A DNA stretch of 64,000 nt, taken from positions 1 through 64,000 of the forward strand of contig NZ_LOQF01000003.1 of the NCBI RefSeq assembly GCF_001517935.1, in the 5' to 3' direction. Origin of the DNA: Sneathia sanguinegens. Its GTDB lineage: Bacteria > Fusobacteriota > Fusobacteriia > Fusobacteriales > Leptotrichiaceae. The translations under genes were made by a program, and so were the position numbers. Every line of letters begins with the position of its first letter. Within the stretch, counting starts at the first letter, position 1. Under the pieces are notes generated by a model. The model was not told where the DNA came from. It saw only the letters and a program-made list of their open reading frames with translations, and ran no database searches. Below are positions 26,701 to 36,003 of the stretch, in pieces.

Positions 26701-27573
26701 ATGAAGTCAAGAATATTAATAGGAACAAGTGCTAATGTAAGATATGCTATAGCAGATACAACGAATTTATCTATAGAAGCTATTAATGTAAATAAGAATT
26801 CAAAGATACTTTGTACTTCTGAATTAGCCTTACTTAATATAGCAGCTCTTTTATCAGGTAATATTAAAAGTGAAAATGGAAAGATTACTCTTTTATTAAA
26901 AGCAGATGGAATATTAGGGAAAGCAAAAGCTCGTGCAAGAAAAGATGGAAGAATAATAGCAACTAATGAAATAGAAACTGATAAGTTAAAAGAACTTAAT
27001 GCTTGTACAGAATTTTCTGATTTTGCAAAAATGTATAAAATTGGTAAAGGACAATTAATTATAGAAACAGACTTAGGTTTGAAAAAACCATATTATACAA
27101 CTATAGATGTAAATGATGATAAAGATATAGAACAAGCTATACAAGAATATTATTTAAAATCAGAACAAGTAGATACCATAATAAAAACAGGTATTAAATA
27201 TGATAAAAATAGCGATTTAATAAGATCAGGAGCTATTTTTATACAAGCTTTACCTGAATGTAAAAAGGAAATTTTTGAAAAATTTAAGAAAAAGTTAAAA
27301 GAAATATATGGAATACAAGATTTGTTAGCTCATGACATGAGTTTGGAAGATATTGCAAAATTACTTTTTGATAATATAGAAGAATATAAGAATTTAGAAA
27401 TAAGAGATTTAGTTTTCAAATGTGACTGTTCATATAATTACTGTTTGAATTTATTAAAAAGAATATATACCTTAGATGAAATAAGGGATATAATAAAAAA
27501 GGATGGCTATGTTGAAACAGTGTGTGGATTTTGTAATGCGGCCTATAGAATAGATAATATTGAAGAAATATAG
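26701..27573 (+). CDS. hslO: Redox-regulated chaperone Hsp33
   Basis: Hsp33 is a cytoplasmic holdase activated by oxidation of a zinc-bound cysteine cluster. The four C-terminal zinc cysteines are visible as CDC followed, about 30 residues later, by CGFC (KCDCSYNYC and VETVCGFCNAAY). N-terminal sequence such as VRYAIADTTNLSIEAI fits the family. At 290 residues it is full length. It starts 2 bases after the lipoprotein stop. Confidence 0.94.
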   Translation: MKSRILIGTSANVRYAIADTTNLSIEAINVNKNSKILCTSELALLNIAALLSGNIKSENGKITLLLKADGILGKAKARARKDGRIIATNEIETDKLKELNACTEFSDFAKMYKIGKGQLIIETDLGLKKPYYTTIDVNDDKDIEQAIQEYYLKSEQVDTIIKTGIKYDKNSDLIRSGAIFIQALPECKKEIFEKFKKKLKEIYGIQDLLAHDMSLEDIAKLLFDNIEEYKNLEIRDLVFKCDCSYNYCLNLLKRIYTLDEIRDIIKKDGYVETVCGFCNAAYRIDNIEEI

Positions 27574-27583
27574 GAGAGTTAAA

Positions 27584-28048
27584 ATGGAAAATATAAGTGT
27601 TGCTCAAGTTAATGGAGTTAATATTATAAAAATAGTCGGTAAGGCAGTTATGCAAATTAGTCCTAGTGTTGAAAAGCTTTTAATTGAAAGTAAAAAAACA
27701 CCTATTTTAGATTTAAGTGAAACTAGCTATATTGATAGTACTTTTTTAGGTTTAATTGCCAAATATAGCTTGATATTTAAGAAAAAAAATAATGAATTTT
27801 TAAGTATAGTAAGACCTACAAAAAGTGTTTTAGATAATTTAGAAAAGACAGGAATATTAAAATTCGTTTTAATTATAGATAAGACAATTCAAATAAACGC
27901 AAAAGAAGTGGAAGCTACAAAAATAAGTAATGAAGAATTAAAAAAACATATATTAGAATTGCATGAAATATTAATGAATTTAAATGAGGAAAATAAGAAA
28001 ATATTTTCAAATGTTGTAGAATTAATGAAGAAGGGATTGAATAAATGA
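27584..28048 (+). CDS. STAS-domain protein (anti-sigma-factor-antagonist-like)
   Basis: This 154-residue protein has a STAS fold: ISVAQVNGVNIIKIVGKAVM, then ILDLSETSYIDSTFLGLIAKYS with the phosphorylatable-serine region of anti-anti-sigma factors (DSTFLG). A helical C-terminal tail follows (ELKKHILELHEILMNLNEENKK). Start is ATG 27584, behind ggagag; an ATG 24 bases earlier overlaps hslO. No kinase or sigma-factor partner is in the window. The role is therefore unassigned beyond protein-protein switching. Confidence 0.8.
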   Translation: MENISVAQVNGVNIIKIVGKAVMQISPSVEKLLIESKKTPILDLSETSYIDSTFLGLIAKYSLIFKKKNNEFLSIVRPTKSVLDNLEKTGILKFVLIIDKTIQINAKEVEATKISNEELKKHILELHEILMNLNEENKKIFSNVVELMKKGLNK

Positions 28049-28938
28049 AAATTTGTGTTGTTTATGCTGGTATTTCAACAGAAAGAGAAATATCAATAAG
28101 TACTGCCAAACAAGTAATAGCTAATTTAGATAAGAATAAATATGAAATTTGTGAATTGAAAATTGATAAAAAGGAAGATATTTTAAAAATTAAAGATATG
28201 AATGTAGATTTAGCTTTTTTAGCACTACATGGTAAATTCGGTGAAGATGGAAGAATACAAGCTATTTTAGATTCTATGGATATAAAATATACAGGTTCAA
28301 AAGTATTAGCAAGTGGAATCTGTATGGATAAAGATATTGCAAAAAGAATAGCTACAACTTATGGAATAAGAACTGCAAAATGGTGGACTTTTAGAAAGAA
28401 TGAAAAAGCAATATATCCTGAAGAATATAAGAGATTAATTATAAAACCAAATAGTGGAGGCTCAAGTATAGGTGTACATTTTATAACTAATCAAGAAGAA
28501 TTAGACAGGGCCTTGGAAGATATTTTTCAAATAGATGAAGAAGCTATTATGGAAGAAGTTATAGAAGGAGAAGAAGTTTCTGTACCTATCATAAATGGTA
28601 AAGCATATCCAGTTGTTAAAATTGAAGCATTAAAAGGAAAATATTACGATTTCACTTCTAAATATGCAGATGGAGGGTCAAAATTAACAATTCCTAAATT
28701 TTCTGAAAATTTAGATAAAGAACTTAAAGAATTTACAGAAAAGTTATATTATGGAACAAAATGTAAAGTTTATGCAAGAATTGATTATTTAATAAAAGAT
28801 GATAAGGCATATTTTATGGAAGTAAATACTTTGCCAGGTCTAACTTCGCATAGTCTATTACCTAAAAGTCTTGCAAGTTGTGGAATGAATTATAGCGAAG
28901 TGTTGGATTTAATAATTAAATTAAGTTTAGGAGAGTAA
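28045..28938 (+). CDS. ddl: D-alanine--D-alanine ligase
   Basis: Ddl makes the D-Ala-D-Ala dipeptide for peptidoglycan precursors. It opens KICVVYAGISTEREISIST and has LALHGKFGEDGRIQAILD, the ATP-grasp core KPNSGGSSIGVHFI, and the C-terminal metal site MEVNTLPGLTSHSLLPK. At 297 residues it is of normal size for the short class. It overlaps the STAS gene by 4 bases (atga). Confidence 0.95.
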   Translation: MKICVVYAGISTEREISISTAKQVIANLDKNKYEICELKIDKKEDILKIKDMNVDLAFLALHGKFGEDGRIQAILDSMDIKYTGSKVLASGICMDKDIAKRIATTYGIRTAKWWTFRKNEKAIYPEEYKRLIIKPNSGGSSIGVHFITNQEELDRALEDIFQIDEEAIMEEVIEGEEVSVPIINGKAYPVVKIEALKGKYYDFTSKYADGGSKLTIPKFSENLDKELKEFTEKLYYGTKCKVYARIDYLIKDDKAYFMEVNTLPGLTSHSLLPKSLASCGMNYSEVLDLIIKLSLGE

Positions 28939-29634
28939 ATGATTTTTAAAGATTTGAAATATAGAATAGAATATTACGATTTAAAATATCCTTATTTAAA
29001 ATATGTCATACTTTTATTAATATTTTTAAGTTTAATTTTAAGAGAACAAGCATATTTAATTATTTTAAAGGTATTAGCCTTTGCAATAGCTGTGATATTC
29101 CATGAAATTTCTCATGGTTTTGTTGCTTATTTATTTGGCGATGATACGGCTAAAAGAGCAGGCAGATTGAGTTTAAATCCATTAAAACATATAGACTTAA
29201 AAGGTCTATTGTTGCCTTTTATTTTACTTATATTTCATTCTCCAATAATAATAGGAAGTGCTAAGCCTGTACCTGTTGATTACTATAAATTTAGAAATAG
29301 AAAGTTACCACTCTTTTTTGTAAGTATAGCTGGAATATTTGCTAATCTTTTATTAGCATATATTTCCTTAATTCCATTAAAATATTTTGGAATAGTAAGC
29401 AAATTTCTTATCTTTAGTGCAATAACTAATATTGCTTTGGCAGCTTTTAATATTATTCCTATACCACCTCTAGATGGAAGTAGGGTATTAAGATTAATAC
29501 TTCCAAGAAACTTACAAAGATATATGGATATAATAGAATACAACCCTTTGATTTCAATAGGACTTTTAATATTAATTATTAATTCAGGGCTTGTAACTTA
29601 TTTATATAATATTATATTAAGGTTAATAATATGA
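28939..29634 (+). CDS. M50-family site-2-protease-like membrane metallopeptidase
   Basis: This is an integral-membrane zinc peptidase of the S2P family. The metal site HEISH lies in the second membrane helix (residues 55-59), and the third ligand is in IIPIPPLDGSRVLR near residue 178. About five to six hydrophobic segments are present. The protein has 231 residues and lacks a PDZ domain, as in the short SpoIVFB/YwhC type rather than RseP. It begins immediately after ddl. The substrate is unknown. Confidence 0.9.
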   Translation: MIFKDLKYRIEYYDLKYPYLKYVILLLIFLSLILREQAYLIILKVLAFAIAVIFHEISHGFVAYLFGDDTAKRAGRLSLNPLKHIDLKGLLLPFILLIFHSPIIIGSAKPVPVDYYKFRNRKLPLFFVSIAGIFANLLLAYISLIPLKYFGIVSKFLIFSAITNIALAAFNIIPIPPLDGSRVLRLILPRNLQRYMDIIEYNPLISIGLLILIINSGLVTYLYNIILRLII

Positions 29635-30206
29635 ATATAATAGAAGAAAATAAAACTATAGAATTTATTGAAAGAAAATCAAAATTTATAGGTTATATAA
29701 AAAATGTAAATACTGTTGAAGAAGCACAAAAATATATAAAAGAAATAAGAGAATTACATCCTAATGCAACTCACATAGTTCCAGTATATAGACTTATTGA
29801 AAATAAACAAGAATATTTAAAATATAATGATGATGGCGAACCTCAAGGTACAGCTGCTAAACCAATGGCAGATATAATAATTAGAAAAGATATATATAAT
29901 GTTGTTCTTTTAGCAGTTAGATATTTTGGTGGAATAAAATTAGGAGCTGGAGGTTTGATAAGAAATTATGCAAGAGTTGCAAAAGAATTAGTTGATATTT
30001 GTACTATTAAAGAATATGAAGAAAAAGTATATTTAATGTTAATTTATGATTATTCAAGGAAGGCCTTGATAGATTCTTTAATAGAAAAGACAGCTGCTAA
30101 AAATATATATACAAGTTATTTAGATAAAATAAATACAAAAATTTTAGTTGCAAAGTCAAAGATACAAAATTTTGATATAAATGAAGTAGAGAAAATAATT
30201 TTATAG
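29631..30206 (+). CDS. yigZ: YigZ/IMPACT-family protein
   Basis: This UPF0029 protein belongs to the IMPACT/YigZ family, whose bacterial members are of uncertain function (possibly RNA- or nucleotide-binding). The conserved signature YNDDGEPQGTAAKPM is clear (residues 64-78), followed by LLAVRYFGGIKLGAGGLIRNY. A C-terminal DUF1949-like ferredoxin fold follows. At 191 residues it is slightly short of E. coli YigZ. It overlaps the M50 gene by 4 bases. Confidence 0.9.
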   Translation: MNIIEENKTIEFIERKSKFIGYIKNVNTVEEAQKYIKEIRELHPNATHIVPVYRLIENKQEYLKYNDDGEPQGTAAKPMADIIIRKDIYNVVLLAVRYFGGIKLGAGGLIRNYARVAKELVDICTIKEYEEKVYLMLIYDYSRKALIDSLIEKTAAKNIYTSYLDKINTKILVAKSKIQNFDINEVEKIIL

Positions 30207-30217
30207 AAAGGAGAGAT

Positions 30218-31543
30218 ATGAGCAATATAGTAGCTATAGTTGGAAGGCCTAATGTTGGTAAATCAACATTATTTAACAAGTTGGTTGGAGATAGAGTATC
30301 AATAGTTAATAATGAGCCTGGAGTTACAAGAGATAGATTATATAGAAATATAGAATGGCTAGGCAAGGAATTTGTTTTAGTAGATACAGGAGGATTAGAG
30401 CCTAGTAATAATGACTTTATTATGAGCAAAATAAAAGAACAAGCTTGGGTCGCAATAGATGAGGCTAATGTAGTCCTATTTCTAGTAGATGGTAAAGTAG
30501 GAGTTACAGCTTTAGATGAAGAAATAGCAAATATATTAAGAAAAAAAGATAAAAAAGTTATAGTGGTAGTTAATAAGATAGATAATTATCAAAAAGATTC
30601 AGAAAATATATTAGAATTTTATTCTTTAGGCTTTGAAACTATTGTTGGAATTTCAGCAGAACATAAAACTAATTTAGGAGATTTATTAGATATAGTTGTT
30701 GAAAAATTTGAAAGAATTGAAAATAATGAAGATGAAAAAAGACTTAAATTAGCTGTGCTAGGTAGACCTAATGCAGGAAAATCTTCTTTTGTTAATAAAT
30801 TGCTTAATAAGGAAAGAAGTATAGTAAGTGATATGGCTGGAACAACTAGAGATTCAATAGATACAGATTTTAATTATATGGGTGAGAAATATACCATAAT
30901 AGATACAGCAGGTATTAGAAAAAAATCTAAGTTTGAGGATAGTATAGAGTACTATAGTGTACTTCGTGCAATAAAAGCTATAGATAGAGCTGATGTCTGT
31001 GTACTATTATTAGATGCTACAGAATTTATTACAGAACAAGATAAAAGAGTAGCAGGTTTAATTTTTGAAGCAAAAAAACCTATGATAATAGCTATTAATA
31101 AATGGGATTTACTTGAAAAAGATAATAATACAGTTAAAGAATTTACTGAAAAGGTAAAAATACAAATGCCCTTTATTAACTATGTTCCAGTTATTACAAT
31201 GTCAGCTTTAACAGGTAAAAGAACAGTGGAAGTTTTAAAATTAGTTAAAAGTTTGAATGAAGAATATAATAAAAAGATTGGAACAGGAGTATTAAATCAA
31301 GTATTATCAGATATTATAGCACAAAATCCAGTTCCAACTAGAAAGGGAAGAACTGTTAAGATAAATTATATGACACAAATATCTACAGCTCCTCCAAAAT
31401 TTGTATTTTTTGTAAATAATCCAGAACTAGTACATTTTTCATATAAGAGATATATAGAAAAAAAATTAAGAGAATATTTTGGATTCGAGGGTTGTCCTAT
31501 TGAAATGATATTTAATAAAAAAAGTGAGAACGTATATAAATGA
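30218..31543 (+). CDS. der: Ribosome-biogenesis GTPase Der (EngA)
   Basis: Der is a double GTPase needed for maturation of the 50S subunit. Two G domains are present: GRPNVGKSTLFNKL with DTGGLEP, NKID and a related first set, then GRPNAGKSSFVNKLL with DTAGIRKK and NKWD. They are followed by the KH-like C-terminal domain. Length is 441 residues. An aaaggagag ribosome site lies upstream. The last codons overlap dtd by 4 bases. Confidence 0.97.
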   Translation: MSNIVAIVGRPNVGKSTLFNKLVGDRVSIVNNEPGVTRDRLYRNIEWLGKEFVLVDTGGLEPSNNDFIMSKIKEQAWVAIDEANVVLFLVDGKVGVTALDEEIANILRKKDKKVIVVVNKIDNYQKDSENILEFYSLGFETIVGISAEHKTNLGDLLDIVVEKFERIENNEDEKRLKLAVLGRPNAGKSSFVNKLLNKERSIVSDMAGTTRDSIDTDFNYMGEKYTIIDTAGIRKKSKFEDSIEYYSVLRAIKAIDRADVCVLLLDATEFITEQDKRVAGLIFEAKKPMIIAINKWDLLEKDNNTVKEFTEKVKIQMPFINYVPVITMSALTGKRTVEVLKLVKSLNEEYNKKIGTGVLNQVLSDIIAQNPVPTRKGRTVKINYMTQISTAPPKFVFFVNNPELVHFSYKRYIEKKLREYFGFEGCPIEMIFNKKSENVYK

Positions 31544-31977
31544 AATTAATAATACAAAGAGTTGATTATGCAACTGTAAATATTAATAATGATGAAACAA
31601 GAAAAATTGGTAAAGGTTTACTTGTATATTTGGGAGTAAAAAAAGGCGAAGATGAAAAAATACTTGAAAAAGCAGTTTCAAAATTATTAAAACTTAGATT
31701 CTTTGAAAATGAAGAAGGGAAATTAAAATTAAATATTCAAGATGTAGATGGAGAAATACTTTTAATTTCTAACTTTTCACTTTATGCAAAAGCAGAAAAG
31801 GGAACAACTCTTAGTTTTGATAATTGTGCTAATAAAGAAGAAGCAAAACAAATATATGATAAATTTTTAAAAATTTTAAGGGATAAATATACTAAAGTTA
31901 CTACAGGTGAATTTAGGACGACTATGTTAATTAATTCGTTATCAAATGGCCCAGTTAATGTAATACTAGACCTTTAG
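31540..31977 (+). CDS. dtd: D-aminoacyl-tRNA deacylase
   Basis: DTD clears D-amino acids mis-attached to tRNA. The protein starts MKLIIQRVDYATVNI, and the active-site Gly-cisPro motif appears as SNGPVNVILDL at the C-terminus. The other catalytic motif, usually SQFTL, reads SNFSLYA here, a conservative change. At 145 residues it is normal. It is coupled to der by a 4-base overlap. Confidence 0.94.
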   Translation: MKLIIQRVDYATVNINNDETRKIGKGLLVYLGVKKGEDEKILEKAVSKLLKLRFFENEEGKLKLNIQDVDGEILLISNFSLYAKAEKGTTLSFDNCANKEEAKQIYDKFLKILRDKYTKVTTGEFRTTMLINSLSNGPVNVILDL

Positions 31978-31986
31978 GAGAATATT

Positions 31987-32616
31987 ATGAAAAAACATAA
32001 ATTATGTGTATTATTTATTATGATTTTTGGCTTTTTTAGTAAAATTGGTTATTCTGCAAGAAATAATAGACAAAGAAATATAGAAGCATTAATTGAAAAA
32101 GCAAATCATAATAGGGGTGAAGAACCAGAAAATTTTGACGAAGAATATGTACATGACGAAGCTTTTATACAACTTAAAACAAAGGAATTAAAAGAAAAAT
32201 TGAGTAATGCTTATGAACAAATAGATAATATAATTTTATTTGAAAGTCTTATGAATGCTTTTGGGCATTGGAAAGGCACAAAATATAGATGGGGTGGAGA
32301 TTCAAAAGATGGCATAGACTGTTCAGCTCTTACAAGAAGAATCTATAGAGCAGTTTTTAATGGCTATGAATTACCTAGAGTTAGTGTTGATCAAATAAAA
32401 AGAGGAAAAATAGTAAGTAAGGAAAATTTAAAGCCAGGAGATATATTGTTTTTCAGACCTAGAAATAGTGTAAATCATACAGCTGTTTATGTAGGGAACT
32501 CTTTATTCATTAATGCTTCTTCTTCAAATGGTGTAATTCTTTCAAGTCTTGAAAATTCATATTGGAAACAATATTTTAAATTTGGAGTTAGAGTTCATGC
32601 TGCTCGTGAAAGATGA
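31987..32616 (+). CDS. NlpC/P60-family peptidoglycan hydrolase
   Basis: This secreted cysteine peptidase has a signal peptide (about 23 residues, ending YSA) and a C-terminal NlpC/P60 domain. The catalytic cysteine is in GIDCSALTRRIY and the histidine in VNHTAVYVGN. The third polar residue, often His, is Asn in FINASSSNG. The middle of the protein is charged and helical. At 209 residues it is a compact endopeptidase likely to cut stem peptides in the periplasm. Ribosome site aggag is upstream. Confidence 0.9.
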   Translation: MKKHKLCVLFIMIFGFFSKIGYSARNNRQRNIEALIEKANHNRGEEPENFDEEYVHDEAFIQLKTKELKEKLSNAYEQIDNIILFESLMNAFGHWKGTKYRWGGDSKDGIDCSALTRRIYRAVFNGYELPRVSVDQIKRGKIVSKENLKPGDILFFRPRNSVNHTAVYVGNSLFINASSSNGVILSSLENSYWKQYFKFGVRVHAARER

Positions 32617-32622
32617 GGTATT

Positions 32623-33399
32623 ATGAAATTAGTGGATGCACATTGTCATTTGAATGATGAAATGTATAAGGATGATTTGGAACAAATAATAGCTGAAGTG
32701 AAAAATGAAATGGAATTTGTTGTTTGTTCTGGTTGGGATTTTGATAGCTCAATGAAGGCTATTGAATTAGCAAACAATAATGAAAATATTTATGCAACAG
32801 TAGGCTTTCATCCAACAGATATTTCTACAATGAATAAGGAAAATTTAGATATTATTGAAAAATTAGCCAAGGAAAATCCTAAAATCGTAGGTATAGGAGA
32901 AATAGGTTTGGATTATTATTGGATGAAAGATCCAAAAGAAGTTCAAAAAAAAGGCTTTATTGAACAAATTGAAATGATAAGAAGAATAAAAAAACCAATA
33001 GTTATACATACAAGAGAAGCACTTAATGATACTATAGAAATATTAAGTTCATTTAAAGATGTTGGTGGTTTATTACATTGTTATCCAGGTTCTTATGAAG
33101 CTGTATTACCAATTTTAGATAGATATTATGTAAATGTTGGTGGGACATTAACCTTTAAAAATAATAGAAAAACAAAGGAATTGGTTGAAAAATTAGATAT
33201 AGAAAAAATTATTTTAGAAACAGATAGCCCATATTTAACACCTACACCTTTTAGAGGGAAAAGAAACAAGCCTACAATGACTACATATGTAGCACAAGAA
33301 ATTGCTAGAATAAAAAATATGTCTTATGAAGATGTTGTTGATATTACAACGGGAAATGCAATTAGGGCCTATGGTTTGGAGAAATATTTATGCAAGTAG
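32623..33399 (+). CDS. tatD: TatD-family metal-dependent DNase
   Basis: TatD proteins are amidohydrolase-fold metal nucleases or hydrolases. Metal ligands are visible as VDAHCHLN (HxH), VGIGEIGLDYYW (Glu), IVIHTREA and LLHCYPGS (His), and ETDSPYLTP (Asp). Length is 258 residues. It overlaps acpS by 10 bases. The cellular substrate in this organism is not evident. Confidence 0.95.
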   Translation: MKLVDAHCHLNDEMYKDDLEQIIAEVKNEMEFVVCSGWDFDSSMKAIELANNNENIYATVGFHPTDISTMNKENLDIIEKLAKENPKIVGIGEIGLDYYWMKDPKEVQKKGFIEQIEMIRRIKKPIVIHTREALNDTIEILSSFKDVGGLLHCYPGSYEAVLPILDRYYVNVGGTLTFKNNRKTKELVEKLDIEKIILETDSPYLTPTPFRGKRNKPTMTTYVAQEIARIKNMSYEDVVDITTGNAIRAYGLEKYLCK

Positions 33400-33728
33400 G
33401 TATAGATATGGTAAAAGTATCAAGAATAAAAGAAGCAATAGAAAAAAATGAAAATTTTAAAGAAAAAGTATTTACATTAAAAGAAATAGAATATTGTGAA
33501 AAGAAAAAAAATAAATATGAAAGTTATGCAGCACGTTTTGCAGCAAAAGAAGCATTAGCTAAGGCATTAGGTACTGGTTTTAGAAATTTGAGATTTAAAG
33601 ATATTGAAATAGAAAATGATATTTTAGGTAAACCTAAGATAAACTATAAAGATTTTAATATAAAGGTTAGTTTATCTCATGAAAAAGAATATGCAATAGC
33701 TATAGCAATTATAGAAGGAGATGATTAA
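33390..33728 (+). CDS. acpS: Holo-[acyl-carrier-protein] synthase
   Basis: AcpS transfers the phosphopantetheine arm from CoA to acyl carrier protein, activating fatty-acid synthesis. The signatures GIDMVKVSRIKEAI and FAAKEALAKALGTG (metal and CoA site) are present, as is the C-terminal VSLSHEKEYAIA. It is 112 residues, slightly short but complete. The stop overlaps the gltS start (taatg). Confidence 0.94.
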   Translation: MQVGIDMVKVSRIKEAIEKNENFKEKVFTLKEIEYCEKKKNKYESYAARFAAKEALAKALGTGFRNLRFKDIEIENDILGKPKINYKDFNIKVSLSHEKEYAIAIAIIEGDD

Positions 33729-34939
33729 TGCTAATTTTTAATTTGGATATGATCCAATCTATAGGACTTGCGATACTTTTACTTTTAATTGGTCGTAAGT
33801 TTAGAAAAAGATTTAAAATATTAGAAAAATATTGTATTCCATCACCAGTAGTTGGAGGATTATTATTTGCAATTTTAACACTGATACTTAGACAATTAAA
33901 TATTTTAGAGTTTAAGTTTGATGATATTTTGCAAAAGTTTTTTATGACTATGTTTTTTACAAGTGTAGGGTTCAATGCTAGCTTGAAAGTTTTAAAAAAA
34001 GGTGGTATACAAGTTTTTATTTTTTTAATAGTTTCTGTAGGACTTATTTTTGTACAAAATATAGTTCCAATAGTATTTGCTACTAATTTAGGATTAAATA
34101 AAGCTGTAGCTCTTATGGCAGGATCAACAGCTTTAACAGGAGGGCATGGAACAGCAGCAGCAATATCACAATCAATTAATAGTAATATTGCAGCCTCTGT
34201 AGCAATAGCAGCAGCTACTTTTGGTTTAATTGCAGGATCGATGATAGGTGGACCTATATCAAGACATTTGATAGAAAAATACAATTTACTGGATAAATAT
34301 ATTTCTATAGATGATAAGGAAAAAATAGATCATGATGAAAGTTTCTTTGAACAAGAGAAAGCAACTAGTTTAAATGGTGAAAAATTTGTAAGAGCATTTT
34401 TTGCAATATTATTAGCTATGGCTGTAGGGACCATTTTAAATTATTTTTTCAAAATGTGTGGATTAAAACACCTGCCATATTATTTAGGACCTATGTTTGT
34501 GGCATCTATTATTAGGAATATAACAGATGCAGTAGATTCTTTCGTAAACTCGCCGATGCAAGAAATAAAGATAGTTGAAAATATATCTTTGAATATATTC
34601 TTGTCTATGGCATTAATGTCTTTAAGATTATGGGAATTAATCAATTTAGCGATACCGATAGCTATTTTATTAATAGTTCAAACAATTATTACTGCTCTAT
34701 ATACAAGATATATAACATTTTATGTCATGGGAGCTAACTATGATGCTGCAGTAATTGTTGCAGGGCATTGTGGATTTGGAATGGGTGCAACACCTAATGG
34801 TATAACAAATATGGAAACAATTTGTGATAAGTATAAATATTCAAAATTAGCATTTTTTACTGTTCCTATAGTAGGGGCCTTATTTATCGATTTTTTCAAT
34901 GTAGCAATAATAACAGGCTTTATATCATATATAAAATAG
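33728..34939 (+). CDS. gltS: Sodium/glutamate symporter
   Basis: GltS-family secondary transporters import glutamate with sodium. The 403-residue sequence shows about ten hydrophobic segments and paired glycine-rich loops typical of the family. Examples are SPVVGGLLFAI near the start, STALTGGHGTAAA about residue 138, and HCGFGMGATPNGITNM about residue 350. It is adjacent to a BrnQ-like amino-acid carrier. The substrate is inferred from the family. Confidence 0.93.
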   Translation: MLIFNLDMIQSIGLAILLLLIGRKFRKRFKILEKYCIPSPVVGGLLFAILTLILRQLNILEFKFDDILQKFFMTMFFTSVGFNASLKVLKKGGIQVFIFLIVSVGLIFVQNIVPIVFATNLGLNKAVALMAGSTALTGGHGTAAAISQSINSNIAASVAIAAATFGLIAGSMIGGPISRHLIEKYNLLDKYISIDDKEKIDHDESFFEQEKATSLNGEKFVRAFFAILLAMAVGTILNYFFKMCGLKHLPYYLGPMFVASIIRNITDAVDSFVNSPMQEIKIVENISLNIFLSMALMSLRLWELINLAIPIAILLIVQTIITALYTRYITFYVMGANYDAAVIVAGHCGFGMGATPNGITNMETICDKYKYSKLAFFTVPIVGALFIDFFNVAIITGFISYIK

Positions 34940-34946
34940 GAGTAAT

Positions 34947-35993
34947 ATGAAAGATTTAAAAAAAACTGTAATACTAGGTTTTGCTCTTTTTGCAATGTTT
35001 TTTGGAGCTGGGAATGTATTTTTACCAAGTTATATAGGAATTAAGGTAGGAAATAATTTATTAATATCTATTATTGGATTTCTTTTAACGGCAGTAGGTC
35101 TTCCATTACTTGGTTTATTAGTAGTTATTAAAAATAAGGGCGAATATATGAAAGTATTTGCACCTTTAGGTTCAAAAATAGCTAATATATTTTTATTTAT
35201 TTCATTTATGTTAATAGGACCTATACTTGCCATGCCAAGATTAGCTTCTACAAGTTATGAAATGGGAATTTTACCTATTTTTCCTAATGCAAATAGATTA
35301 GTTGTTACGGCACTATTTTTTTTAATAGCTTTAATATTGAGTATTAATAAAAGTAGAGTGGTTGAAAGAATAGGAGAATATTTAACTCCCTTATTAATAT
35401 TAACCCTTGTTATATTAATATTTGTGGGTATAATATCAGTAAAAGGAGATAATGAGACAGTTATAGTAGCAAGACCTTTTATTTTTTCATTTATAGAAGG
35501 TTATAATACTTTGGATGCAATAGCTTCAGTAATTTTTGCAAAAATGATTTATGATACGGTGAAAAATGAAGAAAATCCTATGAAAATTTCAATAAGGGCT
35601 AGTTTGATTGCAGCAATATGCTTAGCTTTTGTTTATTCAGGTTTAATATATCTAGGAAATAGAATAGTTGTAGAAAGTGGAAAACATTTATCAAGAACAA
35701 CCTTGATTTTAGAAATTACAAAAAAATTATTAGGAATATATGGAATATATATATTAACAATAATAGTATTGTTAGCGTGTATTACAACAGCAATAGGATT
35801 AATTTCATCAGTTAGCAATTATTTAGCGGGTAGATTTTCATACAAAATTTTAGCTATAGTTATTACAGCGATAGCATTTATAATTTCACAGTTAGAAGTA
35901 GATAGTATTATAGCATTATCTGCACCAATTTTATCAATCTTCTATCCAGTATTAATATTTTTATTATTTTTTAGTTTATTAAAAAGAAAGTGA
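34947..35993 (+). CDS. brnQ: Short BrnQ-type branched-chain amino-acid carrier
   Basis: This membrane transporter matches the LIVCS/BrnQ family: the N-terminal FALFAMFFGAGNVFLPSYIG and a later FIEGYNTLDAIASVIFA are characteristic, consistent with sodium-coupled import of branched-chain amino acids. It has 348 residues, against the usual 430-450, so about two C-terminal helices appear to be missing or condensed. It ends cleanly with FFSLLKRK and a TGA, and no leftover reading frame follows. A TetR-family regulator starts 10 bases downstream. Activity cannot be judged from sequence. Confidence 0.87.
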   Translation: MKDLKKTVILGFALFAMFFGAGNVFLPSYIGIKVGNNLLISIIGFLLTAVGLPLLGLLVVIKNKGEYMKVFAPLGSKIANIFLFISFMLIGPILAMPRLASTSYEMGILPIFPNANRLVVTALFFLIALILSINKSRVVERIGEYLTPLLILTLVILIFVGIISVKGDNETVIVARPFIFSFIEGYNTLDAIASVIFAKMIYDTVKNEENPMKISIRASLIAAICLAFVYSGLIYLGNRIVVESGKHLSRTTLILEITKKLLGIYGIYILTIIVLLACITTAIGLISSVSNYLAGRFSYKILAIVITAIAFIISQLEVDSIIALSAPILSIFYPVLIFLLFFSLLKRK

Positions 35994-36003
35994 ATGAATA
36001 AGT

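Noticed and set aside
29283-29543. Minus-strand reading frame inside the M50 protease gene
   Set aside because: It is a shadow of the plus-strand metallopeptidase, with no ribosome site or recognisable domain.
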